Shown piece after piece: positions 30,183 through 39,618 of a DNA stretch of 64,000 nt. The position numbers were made by a program, and so were the translations under genes. Source of the stretch: Sporomusa sp. KB1 (GTDB taxonomy: Bacteria; Bacillota; Negativicutes; Sporomusales; Sporomusaceae); the NCBI RefSeq assembly GCF_007830295.1, contig NZ_VLKC01000002.1:4509157-4573156 (forward strand), given 5' to 3'. Within the stretch, counting starts at the first letter, position 1, and each line of letters starts with the position of its first letter. A model generated the notes under the pieces. That model was given only the letters and a program-made list of their open reading frames with translations. It searched no databases and had not been told where the DNA came from.

Positions 30183-32144
30183 CTATTGTGCGCTACGGGC
30201 CATTAGACGGGCCACTTTATTGGCAAAACTGATGGGGTCATCTGGGGTAATTCCTTCCATCAGCAATGCTTGTCCATACAATAAATCACAATAATCGTTA
30301 AATGAGTCAGAATCAGGAGCTGTCTGATACAGATTCTTCAGTACACCAAATATCTCATGATCAGGATTAATCTCAAGAATCCGGCTAGCTTTATACATAG
30401 TTTTGTTCATTTCCGATAAAATTTGTTCCATGGACAGGCTAATGCCGCTATCATCGCTAACCAGGCATACGGCACTGGATTTTAAGCGATTGCTGATTTT
30501 AACGTCAGCTACTTTACCGGTAAGGCGTTCCTTGACGGCCTTGATCAGCGGCTCATTTTCTTTTGCTAGTGCATCAATATCCTTTTTGGTTTCAGGCGAG
30601 TCAATGTCGTCAAGTTCCAGGTTGCCGCGGCTGACTGACTGAAACTTTTTCTCTTCATATTCTTGCAAGGCATCAATAGCAAATTCATCTACCCGGTCAA
30701 AAAGATAGAGCACTTCAATGTTCTTTTCACGCAGTAATTCCATTTGTGGTAAGCGTTCCACTGCGGAGCGGTCTTTGCCTGTCGCGTAGTAGATAACCTT
30801 TTGGGTTTCCGGCATGCGTTTGGTGTAGTCTTCCAGCGTAGTCAGCTCATCGGCCGCCTGCGAGGTGGCAAAAAGCAAAAGGTTCTTTAATTTATCCCGG
30901 CTCTGGTACTCAGAATATATGCCAGTCTTGATGGCTTTGCCGTACTCATGCCAAAATTTTTCGTATTTCGGCCGATCTTTTGATAGCATAGTTTCCAGCG
31001 TTTTTAGTATGCTTTTCTCCAGATTTTTGCCAACCCGTTTCAACTGTTGACTCTGTTGGAGCAGTTCACGGGAGATATTGAGGGAAAAGTCGGGAGAATC
31101 GACTAACCCGCGAACAAAACGCAGGTACTCAGGCAGGAGATCCTGACAATTATCCATGATAAAGACATTTTTTGAATATAAACGAATGCCTGTCGTAGAC
31201 TCGCGCTGGTAAAAGTCAAAAGGCGCATGCGATGGAAGAAACAGCAGACTGGTATATTCTACAGCTCCTTCCACTTTGGAGTGGATAATCTCCAGGGGAT
31301 TTTCCCAGTCATGGAATAGATTTTTGTATAATTGATAATACTCCTCCTGAGTGATGTCGTTTTTATTCTTAGTCCAGAGGGGGGCCATAGAGTTGAGTGT
31401 ACGAACTTCAACGGTCTTGGTGGGCGGGGCATCTTCTATCACTTTGCCGTCCGCATCCAGCGGTTTTTCCTCTTTAGTAAAATTCATCTTAATTGGGTAG
31501 CGGATATAATCAGAATATTTTTTGATCAGGTTTTCCAGACGGTAGTTGTTGAGAAAGTTTTCCTCAGCATGTTCGGCAGAGCGATATTCCTCTTTGAGGG
31601 TTAAGATGATTGTCGTACCTCGAGTATCTTTGGCGTACTCTTCAATAGTATAAGTGCCATCACCGTTTGACTCCCAGCGAATGCCCTTAGACTGACCGGG
31701 AGCACGGGTAAGTAAAGTAACTTTTTCTGCTACCATGAAGGCCGAATAGAAACCAACGCCAAATTGACCGATTAGTTCAGTATCAGCTGCTGAGCCAGCT
31801 GTTTTTATTTTATCTAAAAAGGCTTTGGTGCCAGATTTGGCAATTGTGCCGATGTTTTCCACAACTTCGGCGTAGGTCATACCCATGCCATTGTCAGAGA
31901 TAGTGAGGGTGTTGGTCGTTTCGTCAGGCAGGATAAAAATTTCAAAATCAGCAGTGTCTTCAAGCAAGTCATGATTTGTTAATGATTCAAACCGAATTTT
32001 ATCAATAGCATCTGAGGCGTTTGAGATAAGCTCCCGTAAAAAAATCTCCCGGTTTGTATAAATTGAGTGAATCATTAGATCCAGTAGCTGCTTAGTCTCA
32101 GCCTGGAATTCTTTTGTTTCTTTGTTGATTGTTTCTTGAGACAT
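30183..32144 (-). CDS. htpG: Hsp90 family chaperone HtpG
   Basis: 653 residues. The N-terminal GHKL ATPase motifs are complete (ELISNASDAIDKIR; DNGMGMT; GQFGVGFYSAF). The middle domain and C-terminal dimerisation domain follow. It is a cytosolic ATP-dependent chaperone. The ribosome site GGAGGT lies before the ATG. A perfect CIRCE element lies about 34 bp upstream of the start, which points to HrcA control; this differs from B. subtilis, where htpG is outside the HrcA regulon. Confidence 0.97.
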   Translation of the reverse strand: MSQETINKETKEFQAETKQLLDLMIHSIYTNREIFLRELISNASDAIDKIRFESLTNHDLLEDTADFEIFILPDETTNTLTISDNGMGMTYAEVVENIGTIAKSGTKAFLDKIKTAGSAADTELIGQFGVGFYSAFMVAEKVTLLTRAPGQSKGIRWESNGDGTYTIEEYAKDTRGTTIILTLKEEYRSAEHAEENFLNNYRLENLIKKYSDYIRYPIKMNFTKEEKPLDADGKVIEDAPPTKTVEVRTLNSMAPLWTKNKNDITQEEYYQLYKNLFHDWENPLEIIHSKVEGAVEYTSLLFLPSHAPFDFYQRESTTGIRLYSKNVFIMDNCQDLLPEYLRFVRGLVDSPDFSLNISRELLQQSQQLKRVGKNLEKSILKTLETMLSKDRPKYEKFWHEYGKAIKTGIYSEYQSRDKLKNLLLFATSQAADELTTLEDYTKRMPETQKVIYYATGKDRSAVERLPQMELLREKNIEVLYLFDRVDEFAIDALQEYEEKKFQSVSRGNLELDDIDSPETKKDIDALAKENEPLIKAVKERLTGKVADVKISNRLKSSAVCLVSDDSGISLSMEQILSEMNKTMYKASRILEINPDHEIFGVLKNLYQTAPDSDSFNDYCDLLYGQALLMEGITPDDPISFANKVARLMARSAQ

Positions 32145-32177
32145 TACGAACCTCCAATATCATCAAAAATTCTGTTG

Positions 32178-32204
32178 TTAGCACTCTTAGAAGCTGAGTG
32201 CTAA
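32178..32204 (-). promoter_or_regulatory. CIRCE operator (HrcA site) of htpG
   Basis: TTAGCACTC-N9-GAGTGCTAA matches the CIRCE consensus at all positions. It lies between the htpG start and its promoter. Confidence 0.95.
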
Positions 32205-32214
32205 CACTATCTAA

Positions 32215-32243
32215 ATAATAACGAAAATAATTTATAAAATCAA
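32215..32243 (-). promoter_or_regulatory. htpG promoter
   Basis: On the minus strand TTGATT (32243-32238) and TATTAT (32220-32215) are 17 bp apart, directly upstream of CIRCE, so HrcA would sit at the transcription start. Confidence 0.75.
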
Positions 32244-32346
32244 ATATTCGATAACAGAAAAAAGACAGATACCGGCGTATTCCTACCAAATTTGCAAGAT
32301 ATCTCCTGCTTTTGTGGTATAGCATGTTTTTTCTCAAAATGATGTT

Positions 32347-32511
32347 CTAATTTTCCTTGAACATATGCAGCAATGACAGAGCCAGACCGGTCAGAACCAA
32401 GATAGCTATTCCAATTGCCCCCAATATATTGCCGTTATTTTTCAGCCAACGGGCATATGTCAAGGCATGAAAACCAATGACAGCACCTATAACGAGGTTG
32501 ATATAATTCAT
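32347..32511 (-). CDS. Small two-helix membrane protein in the germinant receptor operon
   Basis: 54 residues (MNYINLVIGAVIGFHALTYA, then ILGAIGIAILVLTGLALSLL). Two hydrophobic helices are separated by a short basic loop (RWLKNNGN). Its ATG overlaps the stop of the GerC-type gene (TAATG), so translation is coupled. Size, position and topology resemble the small GerD/GerXD-like or GerQ-like extra genes of some ger operons, but I recognise no family. It is probably part of the receptor or its assembly. Confidence 0.7.
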   Translation of the reverse strand: MNYINLVIGAVIGFHALTYARWLKNNGNILGAIGIAILVLTGLALSLLHMFKEN

Positions 32512-33764
32512 TAGTCATTACCCCTTATCGGCATGCTCTTAAACATTAGTCCGGTACGACGGATTTTAGTATTGATTTGGACATGAATTTCAGCCTCAGG
32601 ATAAAGGCTGTTCCAATTAAAACTGGCAACCTCATCATAGGTCTGGAACTTAGGTCGGAAGTAGCGGCCAAAATTAACAACATCAGTTTCCAGCGCTTGC
32701 GTATGGTTAAGCATATCTACCATTTCTAGCTTGATGGTTTTTGACACTTCTTGTTCCAGAAGTTTCCTGTTATCCTCGGATTCATAGTTAATATCGCTGG
32801 CAATACTGGTGAGTTCGCCTTCTAACAGCACATCAATATCAATAACAGGCCGGTTATTTACGAAGCCAACATTAATTTGTGGATCTTTGCCTAGCCGGAA
32901 AAGAATATGCACATTCCGCTCGGGTTTTTTGGGATCAATTATAGTTAAGAAGCCTTTAGGAAAATTCCCCATAAGAATAGCCATCATGCGTGTTTCTTCA
33001 TTAGTCAGCATCCCTGCCAGTTTGCCACCCTTAAATACAGCCGTACCAATAACAGCGGCAGGATTACCGCCTTCACGCGGTATATCGCCGGGCAAATACT
33101 CTTTTGCTCGTTCTGGTGGGATTGGGTTGGCTGTAGGCCTGTCTGTACCTGATAAGGGATTAATTCCCGCCAACACGGCATAGGGAGCGCCGCTCGTAGT
33201 CTTTAGTCGATTATAAAATTCATGAACATGCGTAGGCAGTAAATAGCCGGTCTCACTCCCTGATAACAAGAGACCTTCAATCCAGCGTGAAGGTAATACT
33301 TCAATTGACGGCTTATTTTTGTTGATAAATTCCTGTGCTGTATTACGAACCACCATCATAAACATAGATCCGCGAAATTCACGAAACCGGAGGAGTGGTC
33401 CTACTAAATTCTCTAGTCCCTGTCGTGCTAATTCTTCACTGACGATCCATACCTTAACATGGGATAAATTAGGGGCCCGGCCAATTGAGGCGCCGAGCAA
33501 AGACTGGCCTTCGGCTAGGGAGGGAGCCTTGATGGTAGTAATAACCACGCTTTTGTCACGGTCTGCATTACTGCCACTTCCACTAGTGCCTAGTGCCCTG
33601 GGAATAGCAATCAGATAGGTAATATTTATCTGTTCGTTTGGCAGATAATCAACACCAACAGCCAAAACATAGGCCACTTCGTCGGTTTCCTTAGCACCGG
33701 AACAACCTGATAGTATAAGGCATACGGCTAAGCCTAAAGATAATATAGTCAATCGGCAGAACAC
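32511..33764 (-). CDS. Ger(x)C family spore germination lipoprotein
   Basis: 417 residues, C subunit of a GerA-type germinant receptor. The lipoprotein signal (MFCRLTILSLGLAVCLILSG, then C21) is followed by the Ger(x)C start DEVAYVLAVGVDY and the C-terminal domain ending GLMFKSMPIRGND. It would be anchored to the outer face of the inner spore membrane. It overlaps the B gene by 16 nt. Confidence 0.93.
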   Translation of the reverse strand: MFCRLTILSLGLAVCLILSGCSGAKETDEVAYVLAVGVDYLPNEQINITYLIAIPRALGTSGSGSNADRDKSVVITTIKAPSLAEGQSLLGASIGRAPNLSHVKVWIVSEELARQGLENLVGPLLRFREFRGSMFMMVVRNTAQEFINKNKPSIEVLPSRWIEGLLLSGSETGYLLPTHVHEFYNRLKTTSGAPYAVLAGINPLSGTDRPTANPIPPERAKEYLPGDIPREGGNPAAVIGTAVFKGGKLAGMLTNEETRMMAILMGNFPKGFLTIIDPKKPERNVHILFRLGKDPQINVGFVNNRPVIDIDVLLEGELTSIASDINYESEDNRKLLEQEVSKTIKLEMVDMLNHTQALETDVVNFGRYFRPKFQTYDEVASFNWNSLYPEAEIHVQINTKIRRTGLMFKSMPIRGND

Positions 33765-34858
33765 GACTGGCCCCCCTTTTTGCTAGTCTTCACCATCGCC
33801 GCTACCAGCAGCAGCGGTGTAAGGGAAAATAGAGTAGTGGTAAAGAAGTTAGCTACTACAAACTCATCCAGGCGAATAACGGTGGCAATATCAGGTGGTA
33901 TCATGGCTAGCTGCGCAATGATATAAGCCAAGAGCGGAATGAGTGGTTTAAGGGCTGGCAGCTTCAATAAACGGGTAATTAAATAGGCTCCCATATAAAG
34001 GCTGATAGCAATTCCCAGCAACCCTACAATAACCCACAGTATGATAAATAATGACTCAATCCGTTGCAGGTAGCGGCTCAAATATACTAAGCGTGACATC
34101 TCAAAAAAAGGTAGTGTTTTTTCACTTGCCACGGCCACTCCAAATACTATGATGAATACCATCATGGAAAATGCCTTGAGCAAGACACAGCCCATTATTC
34201 CAAAGATACTAGCCCATTTAAAAGTTCGGACATTCTGCATAGCAGGTGCAACAATCACAAGAACCAGCGCGCCAAAGTTGGTACCTGCTCCATACATTCC
34301 CTGTTTGAGTGAAGGTAGAAGCCCGTAACCCTGCCAGGGAGCTAGATTATAAATGTCATAATTGGGAGCTAATAAGAGCAGGACTATTAGTAAACTAAAA
34401 ACGCTTATCGGCAATAACAAGTAGGTTCCGCGTGCCAATACTTCCAGTCCTAAGCGTGCACCTAGTGCAGCGATAAAAGCATACCAGCCGACAATGAAAT
34501 TAAACTCCATTTTGGGTAAGGCTGTAAGTAAGGTATTCTCGGCAAATTGGCGCAGTAAGAGCGCTGCGTTAAGAAAGAAAATAACAATGCATACGCTTGT
34601 CACTACCCATGCACCAACACGTCCTATCAGCTGTTCAGAAACGCTATAAAGGTCGCCAGGCGTCTGCTGCAAAATATAAACCCAGGCGATAATGGTCAAG
34701 ATCGCGGGTAAGCCGGCAACAATGCCTACCCACCAGCTGGCAGTAGCGACATCTGCGGCGTCATTGGCAGGTGATGTCAGAAAAATACGAGGCAAGAGTA
34801 TAATAAATACTAAGGCCATTCCCTCAGCCATACCCATGCGTCCAGGTTGATAACTCAT
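33749..34858 (-). CDS. GerAB/ArcD/ProY family spore germination permease
   Basis: 369 residues with about ten membrane helices. It is the B subunit of a GerA-type receptor, of the amino acid-polyamine transporter fold, and thought to bind the germinant. The N-terminus reads GRMGMAEGMALVFIILLPRI. It overlaps the A gene by 4 nt (ATGA) and the C gene by 16 nt, as in classic gerABC operons. Confidence 0.93.
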   Translation of the reverse strand: MSYQPGRMGMAEGMALVFIILLPRIFLTSPANDAADVATASWWVGIVAGLPAILTIIAWVYILQQTPGDLYSVSEQLIGRVGAWVVTSVCIVIFFLNAALLLRQFAENTLLTALPKMEFNFIVGWYAFIAALGARLGLEVLARGTYLLLPISVFSLLIVLLLLAPNYDIYNLAPWQGYGLLPSLKQGMYGAGTNFGALVLVIVAPAMQNVRTFKWASIFGIMGCVLLKAFSMMVFIIVFGVAVASEKTLPFFEMSRLVYLSRYLQRIESLFIILWVIVGLLGIAISLYMGAYLITRLLKLPALKPLIPLLAYIIAQLAMIPPDIATVIRLDEFVVANFFTTTLFSLTPLLLVAAMVKTSKKGGQSCSAD

Positions 34859-36735
34859 GGCTTATCTTGTCCTCCTAGTGGTTTTTCCTTTAGCCATTCG
34901 CGACTTACGGCAGGCTGCCTTATAGTATCTTTGGTATCCAAACCGTCTGGTCGTTTCTCTTGCTGAAACACGGGACCGCGCACCACCACATCCAGGTTGC
35001 CCTCCACCCGGGGAGCTATTGGCAGCATATACGGCATACCGAAAGATTTCATACTGCATAATAAGAGTACAAGCAGTAGTAACCCGGAAGCAACGCCGAC
35101 TAAGCCTAATCCCGCTGCCAGCATAAGCATGAGAAAGCGGAAAATGCGGAAAGCCAGTGCCATCTGAAAATCAGGAATAGCGAAGGAAGCAAGTCCTGAT
35201 AAGGCGATAATAATAACTACAATCGGACTGACAATATTGGCAGTAACCGCGGCCTGCCCCAGAATAAGCGCACCGACAATTCCGATTGTCGACCCCAGCA
35301 CTCCTGGAATCCGCAATCCTCCTTCCCGAATAAGTTCAAAAGAAAATTCCATGAGGACAATCTCAATGAGTGCGGGAAATGGTACTCTTTCGCGGGCGCC
35401 GGCAATAGCCAGAGCAATCTCGGTAGGTAGTGCCTCCTGATGGAAATAGTTAATTGCCAAATAGAAAGAAGGCAGTAATAGCATAATAAAGGCAGCAGCA
35501 AGACGCAATATACGCAGCCCAGTACTTGCAATTGCTTTAAGCGAGAAATCTTCTGCTGAATGAAAGAATGTAAAAAAGTTGACAGGCACAACATGGGCAA
35601 GCGGCACGCCATCAAGTATAAAGGCTACCCGGCCTTCGGCCAGATGCACACACACCCGGTCAGGCCGTTCCGTTGAAAGGGCCTGGGGAAACAGATTGCC
35701 AGGATGATCCTCAATGAACTGCTGGAGCGACCCGATATCTCCCATATAGTCGGTAGAAATTCCCTCAATCCGGCGCTTTAGTTCAGCTACGAGCAACGGA
35801 TTGGCCACAGACTCTAAATACATAATGGCACAGCTGGTATTGGTTCTTTTGCCGACAGATAGGATCTCGGTAACAAGCTCACTGCTCTTTAACGTACCGC
35901 GAATCAAGGCAGTATTAATGCGCAGCCCTTCACTAAAAGCTGCCTGTGATCCGCGCACCGTTTGCTCTGTTGTAGGTTTATTTACGCCGCGCTGCACCAT
36001 ACCTCTGGTGTTAATTAAGACAGCTTCAGGAACACCATCAACGAAGAGTGCGGTATCCCCACTGTTGATACCATGCTGGACAGATTGGTAATCTATGGCT
36101 TTGTTGATTTGGTTGGCAGGTAAACATTCCTCGATAATCTGAGCGGTAAGACCGCCAGGAGCACCGCCTTCTCGCACATGATCAGCCGAGAAAAGCATTA
36201 ATGGCTGTAAAACAGCCAGATTGAGTGTTTTACTATCAACCATACCATCTAAAAACACCAGCATAGCTTTTATCGGCGGGGCAAAAGGCAAAATAAGATT
36301 ACGAATAATAAGATCTCTGTTGTGCGGCAGCTTGTATAGTTTTTCCAGCAGCGCGCGGTTTTCGGCAAGCACACCACTCACCTGCCTGTTATCCGGGTGA
36401 CTTGCGGCGTCATAAGCTAGTCTGACAGGAGAACGCTCTGCCTTAATCGCTGCCAGTTTTTTAACCACAGCTTTCATTTGTTTTAGATGAGTAAACTGAC
36501 CTGGTTTAAGATGTTTAGCCGCCATTTCTAAGACTTCTTTTAGCTGTTTGGCTTGGCGCAAAAGTATCTGAAGTTCCTCCGCCGGCCCCACAAGTCCGTT
36601 TTCTAAGCGCAAACTGCTGTTTTGTTGCTTTTGGTCTAACCTATCATCTAATACAAAGGGAGTAGGAGTATGCGGTGGCTGATAGACAAGGATGTTTTTC
36701 AAATATTTGTAGGTTTTAGAAAAGATAGTCTCCAT
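34855..36735 (-). CDS. GerA-type spore germination protein, A subunit
   Basis: 626 residues. A long soluble N-terminal domain contains the family's VFLDGMVDSKTLN, NTRGMVQRGVNKPTTEQTVRG and KRTNTSCAIMYLE segments. It is followed by five or six membrane helices (from about residue 400) and a cytosolic tail. First gene of the gerA-B-C-small operon, with AAAGGAGG before the ATG. The family is expressed in the forespore under sigma-G; I did not find a convincing sigma-G promoter in the 125 bp upstream. Confidence 0.94.
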   Translation of the reverse strand: METIFSKTYKYLKNILVYQPPHTPTPFVLDDRLDQKQQNSSLRLENGLVGPAEELQILLRQAKQLKEVLEMAAKHLKPGQFTHLKQMKAVVKKLAAIKAERSPVRLAYDAASHPDNRQVSGVLAENRALLEKLYKLPHNRDLIIRNLILPFAPPIKAMLVFLDGMVDSKTLNLAVLQPLMLFSADHVREGGAPGGLTAQIIEECLPANQINKAIDYQSVQHGINSGDTALFVDGVPEAVLINTRGMVQRGVNKPTTEQTVRGSQAAFSEGLRINTALIRGTLKSSELVTEILSVGKRTNTSCAIMYLESVANPLLVAELKRRIEGISTDYMGDIGSLQQFIEDHPGNLFPQALSTERPDRVCVHLAEGRVAFILDGVPLAHVVPVNFFTFFHSAEDFSLKAIASTGLRILRLAAAFIMLLLPSFYLAINYFHQEALPTEIALAIAGARERVPFPALIEIVLMEFSFELIREGGLRIPGVLGSTIGIVGALILGQAAVTANIVSPIVVIIIALSGLASFAIPDFQMALAFRIFRFLMLMLAAGLGLVGVASGLLLLVLLLCSMKSFGMPYMLPIAPRVEGNLDVVVRGPVFQQEKRPDGLDTKDTIRQPAVSREWLKEKPLGGQDKP

Positions 36736-36813
36736 AGCAGCGTTCCTCCTTTCGAACTATTTTGTGGTTATTATTACCAAAAAGCAGTTTAATTATTATG
36801 TGAGTAGTTCTGA

Positions 36814-36865
36814 GAGTAAAGCAAAAGCACATCCAACCATGGTTGGATGTGCTTTTGCTTTACTC
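36814..36865. terminator. 52-bp perfect palindrome at the rmuC 3' end
   Basis: Two 26-base arms meet without any unpaired base (centre ACCA|TGGT). It overlaps the rmuC stop codon. There is no long T-run on either side, so the terminator role is inferred from position only. Confidence 0.65.
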
Positions 36866-38128
36866 TTGATTACTATCATATTGTCCCAGGATACGAACAG
36901 CATCTGCTGCGGGCAGTTGTTCAACGTCCTTAAGTTTCCGTTCAATGGCTCTGGTGCGTACGGCAGCAGCGTCAATTTGTTTGCTGGCCTGATCCAGCTT
37001 TTCCTTGGTCTTACTAAGAACATCGCCGAACTTACCAAACTCTGTTTTTACAGCGCCCAGAAGGCCCCAGACTTCACTTGATCGTTTTTCAATCGCCAAT
37101 GTCCGAAATCCCATTTGCAGACTATTCAATAACGCCGCCAGCGTAGTTGGACCTGTAATACTAATACGATATTCCCGCTGTAGGCTGTCACATAGTCCAG
37201 GACGCCGTAATACTTCGGCGTATAATCCTTCGATAGGCAGAAACATAATAGCAAAGTCAGTAGTATTGGGCGGATCAATATACTTATCTTTGATGGTTTT
37301 AGCTTCCAGACGAATCCTGGTCTCTAAACTGGCCGCAGCAGCGGCGGCCAGTTCGGCATTAGCCATATCCTGGGCTTCTAACAGCCGTTGATAATCTTCC
37401 TGGGGAAACTTGGCGTCAATGGGCAGCCACACAGGAGTATCATTACTATCTTTGCCTGGCAGGCATACGGCAAATTCTACCCGGTCCTGGCTGCCACGCT
37501 TTGTTGCCACATTGGCAGAATACTGCTCAGGGGTTAGGACTTGTTCTAATAGCGAGGCAAGCTGCATTTCACCCCAGATGCCACGGGTTTTAACGTTGGA
37601 CAAGACTTTCTTGAGATCTCCGACCCCGGACGCCAGCTGCTGCATTTCTCCCAACCCTTTGTGCACTTGTTCCAGACGCTCGCTCACAAGTTGAAACGAC
37701 TCCCCCAACCGTTTTTCTAGCGTTGCATGCAGTTTTTCATCTACCGTTGCCCGCATTGCTTCAAGTTTTTTGCTGTTATCATTTTGAATATCCATAAGTT
37801 TGACTTCAATTGTCTCACGGAGTTTGTCAAGTCTTTGTTCATTAAGCTGAATAAGACGCGTAAATCGCTGGTCATTACTATTCGTAAATTCATGCAGCTG
37901 GCCTGCCAGTTCTTCCCGCAGTATTTTACTCGTAAAAGCCAGTTCCTGGCGATTTTTTCCCAGTTCATCGCGCAGCATGGCCTCAAGGCGTTCCTGATTA
38001 TAGGCGAGTTGCTTGAACGGCGTCAAGTCTGGACTCCCAGCCTTGTTAGCCTTTACTAGCAGCAGTAAGAGTAATCCGCCGTTACCGAAGAGTAAAAGCA
38101 GCGTGATTGCAGCAAATATGTCATTCAT
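36860..38128 (-). CDS. rmuC: RmuC family protein
   Basis: 422 residues. An N-terminal membrane helix (AITLLLLFGNGGLLLLLLV) is followed by a long coiled coil (about 35-160) and the RmuC nuclease-like domain (GIWGEMQLASLLEQVL; LPIDAKFPQEDYQRLL; FLPIEGLYAEVL). RmuC limits recombination at inverted repeats in E. coli; the biochemical activity is not settled. Monocistronic on the minus strand. A striking perfect palindrome lies at its end. Confidence 0.92.
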   Translation of the reverse strand: MNDIFAAITLLLLFGNGGLLLLLLVKANKAGSPDLTPFKQLAYNQERLEAMLRDELGKNRQELAFTSKILREELAGQLHEFTNSNDQRFTRLIQLNEQRLDKLRETIEVKLMDIQNDNSKKLEAMRATVDEKLHATLEKRLGESFQLVSERLEQVHKGLGEMQQLASGVGDLKKVLSNVKTRGIWGEMQLASLLEQVLTPEQYSANVATKRGSQDRVEFAVCLPGKDSNDTPVWLPIDAKFPQEDYQRLLEAQDMANAELAAAAAASLETRIRLEAKTIKDKYIDPPNTTDFAIMFLPIEGLYAEVLRRPGLCDSLQREYRISITGPTTLAALLNSLQMGFRTLAIEKRSSEVWGLLGAVKTEFGKFGDVLSKTKEKLDQASKQIDAAAVRTRAIERKLKDVEQLPAADAVRILGQYDSNQE

Positions 38129-38322
38129 TAGTTACACCATCCCTTAACTTAGTTAGCTCTTTCTTATTCAAGACGAGTAAGGGCAAATCCTGTTGTCAAC
38201 TAGAAATTTCACTTATGTCTGCTTTTTTTGAATAAAGCAGGAGTTCTTTTGATATTAATAGAAAATAATGTCATGTGTAGATTTTTATAAATTGTGGCAT
38301 TGACTTTACAAGGAGGGTTTAT

Positions 38323-39579
38323 ATGTCTAATAAAGAACAAATGATAAACCAAACAATTAACAAGTATGAGCAATATATTAACCCGGCTATGGCCAAACTG
38401 TTCCGATTCATGGGGCTGTCTACCATTGAATGGGAGGCCGAAGGTACTATTATCAAGGACATTGGCGGTAAGGAATATATCGACTGTCTGGGGGGCTATG
38501 GGGTATTTAGTCTGGGACACCGTCACCCCAAAGTGGTTGAGGCTGTTAAGCGCCAACTAGATTTCATGCCGCTATCAAGTAAGGTGTTATTTGATAAGCC
38601 GATGGCTGATTTGGCAGAACTTCTGGCTGAAATAACGCCTGGTGACCTTCAATATAGCTTCATCGTCAACAGTGGAACGGAAGCAGTAGAAGGCAGTCTC
38701 AAGCTGGCACGGGTCCACACCGGCCGGAGTAAGTTTGTTGCTACCACCAATTCGTTTCATGGCAAAACACTAGGCTCCCTGAGTGCTACTGGACGGGAAA
38801 TGTTCCGGGAGCCGTTTCAACCGCTGCTTGCGGGCTTTAGTCATGTGCCATTTGGTGATATTGATGCTTTAGCCCAAGTTGTGGACAAGGAGACAGCAGC
38901 TGTCATTATTGAACCCATTCAGGGCGAAGGGGGAATCATTGTCCCTCCTGATACCTATCTGCCTGCAGTACGTGAGATCTGTGACAAAACAGGAGCACTG
39001 CTGTTATGTGATGAAGTACAAACCGGGTTAGGCCGTACCGGCAAGATGTTTGCGGTTGAGCACTATGGTGTGGTGCCTGATATTATAACAACCGCTAAAG
39101 CCTTAGGCGGCGGTATTATGCCTATTGGTGCGTTTACAGCGCGGCCAAAGGTCTGGGATAAGTACATCACCAGTCCGTTTTTGCATACCTCAACCTTTGG
39201 CGGCAACCCACTGGCCTGTGCAGCTGCTATCGCCGCTGTCAGCGTTATCCGCGAGGAGGGCCTACTTAAGCGGGCTGAACAAAGCGGTCACTATTTTATG
39301 GGTAAGCTAACAGAGCTAGCCAAGACGTACCCTGAGGTAATAGCCCAAGTACGCGGCAAGGGTCTGATGATTGGCATAGAACTGACTAAAGAAGGTATTG
39401 GCGGGTTAATCATGTCTGAAATGATTGACAAAGGTGTTCTTATTGCGTACACACTTAACAATCCTAAAGTTATGCGAATTGAACCGCCGCTTATCATTGA
39501 GCAGGAGCAGATTGATTATGTCATTTCAGCTTTGTCAAGTGCATTAGTAAAGGCACAGGATATGCTGGAAGACCTATAG
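38323..39579 (+). CDS. Class III aminotransferase, putrescine aminotransferase-like
   Basis: 418 residues, PLP fold type I. The pyridoxal lysine is K259 in TTAKALGGGIMPIG. NSGTEAVEGSLKLAR, HGKTLGSLSATG and LLCDEVQTGLGRTG are the typical class III motifs. The N-terminal extension and EWEAEGTIIKDIGGKEYIDC resemble PatA/YgjG, which transaminates putrescine or cadaverine with 2-oxoglutarate; ornithine-type relatives cannot be excluded. AGGAGGG precedes the ATG. The next gene, 40 nt on, may be co-transcribed. Confidence 0.85.
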   Translation: MSNKEQMINQTINKYEQYINPAMAKLFRFMGLSTIEWEAEGTIIKDIGGKEYIDCLGGYGVFSLGHRHPKVVEAVKRQLDFMPLSSKVLFDKPMADLAELLAEITPGDLQYSFIVNSGTEAVEGSLKLARVHTGRSKFVATTNSFHGKTLGSLSATGREMFREPFQPLLAGFSHVPFGDIDALAQVVDKETAAVIIEPIQGEGGIIVPPDTYLPAVREICDKTGALLLCDEVQTGLGRTGKMFAVEHYGVVPDIITTAKALGGGIMPIGAFTARPKVWDKYITSPFLHTSTFGGNPLACAAAIAAVSVIREEGLLKRAEQSGHYFMGKLTELAKTYPEVIAQVRGKGLMIGIELTKEGIGGLIMSEMIDKGVLIAYTLNNPKVMRIEPPLIIEQEQIDYVISALSSALVKAQDMLEDL

Positions 39580-39618
39580 TTTTGCATAAATAGCATAATT
39601 GGACAGGAGGAAATGAAT

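Noticed and set aside
38209-38320. Extra gene between rmuC and the aminotransferase
   Set aside because: Only antisense frames exist and no ribosome site or recognisable sequence was found.
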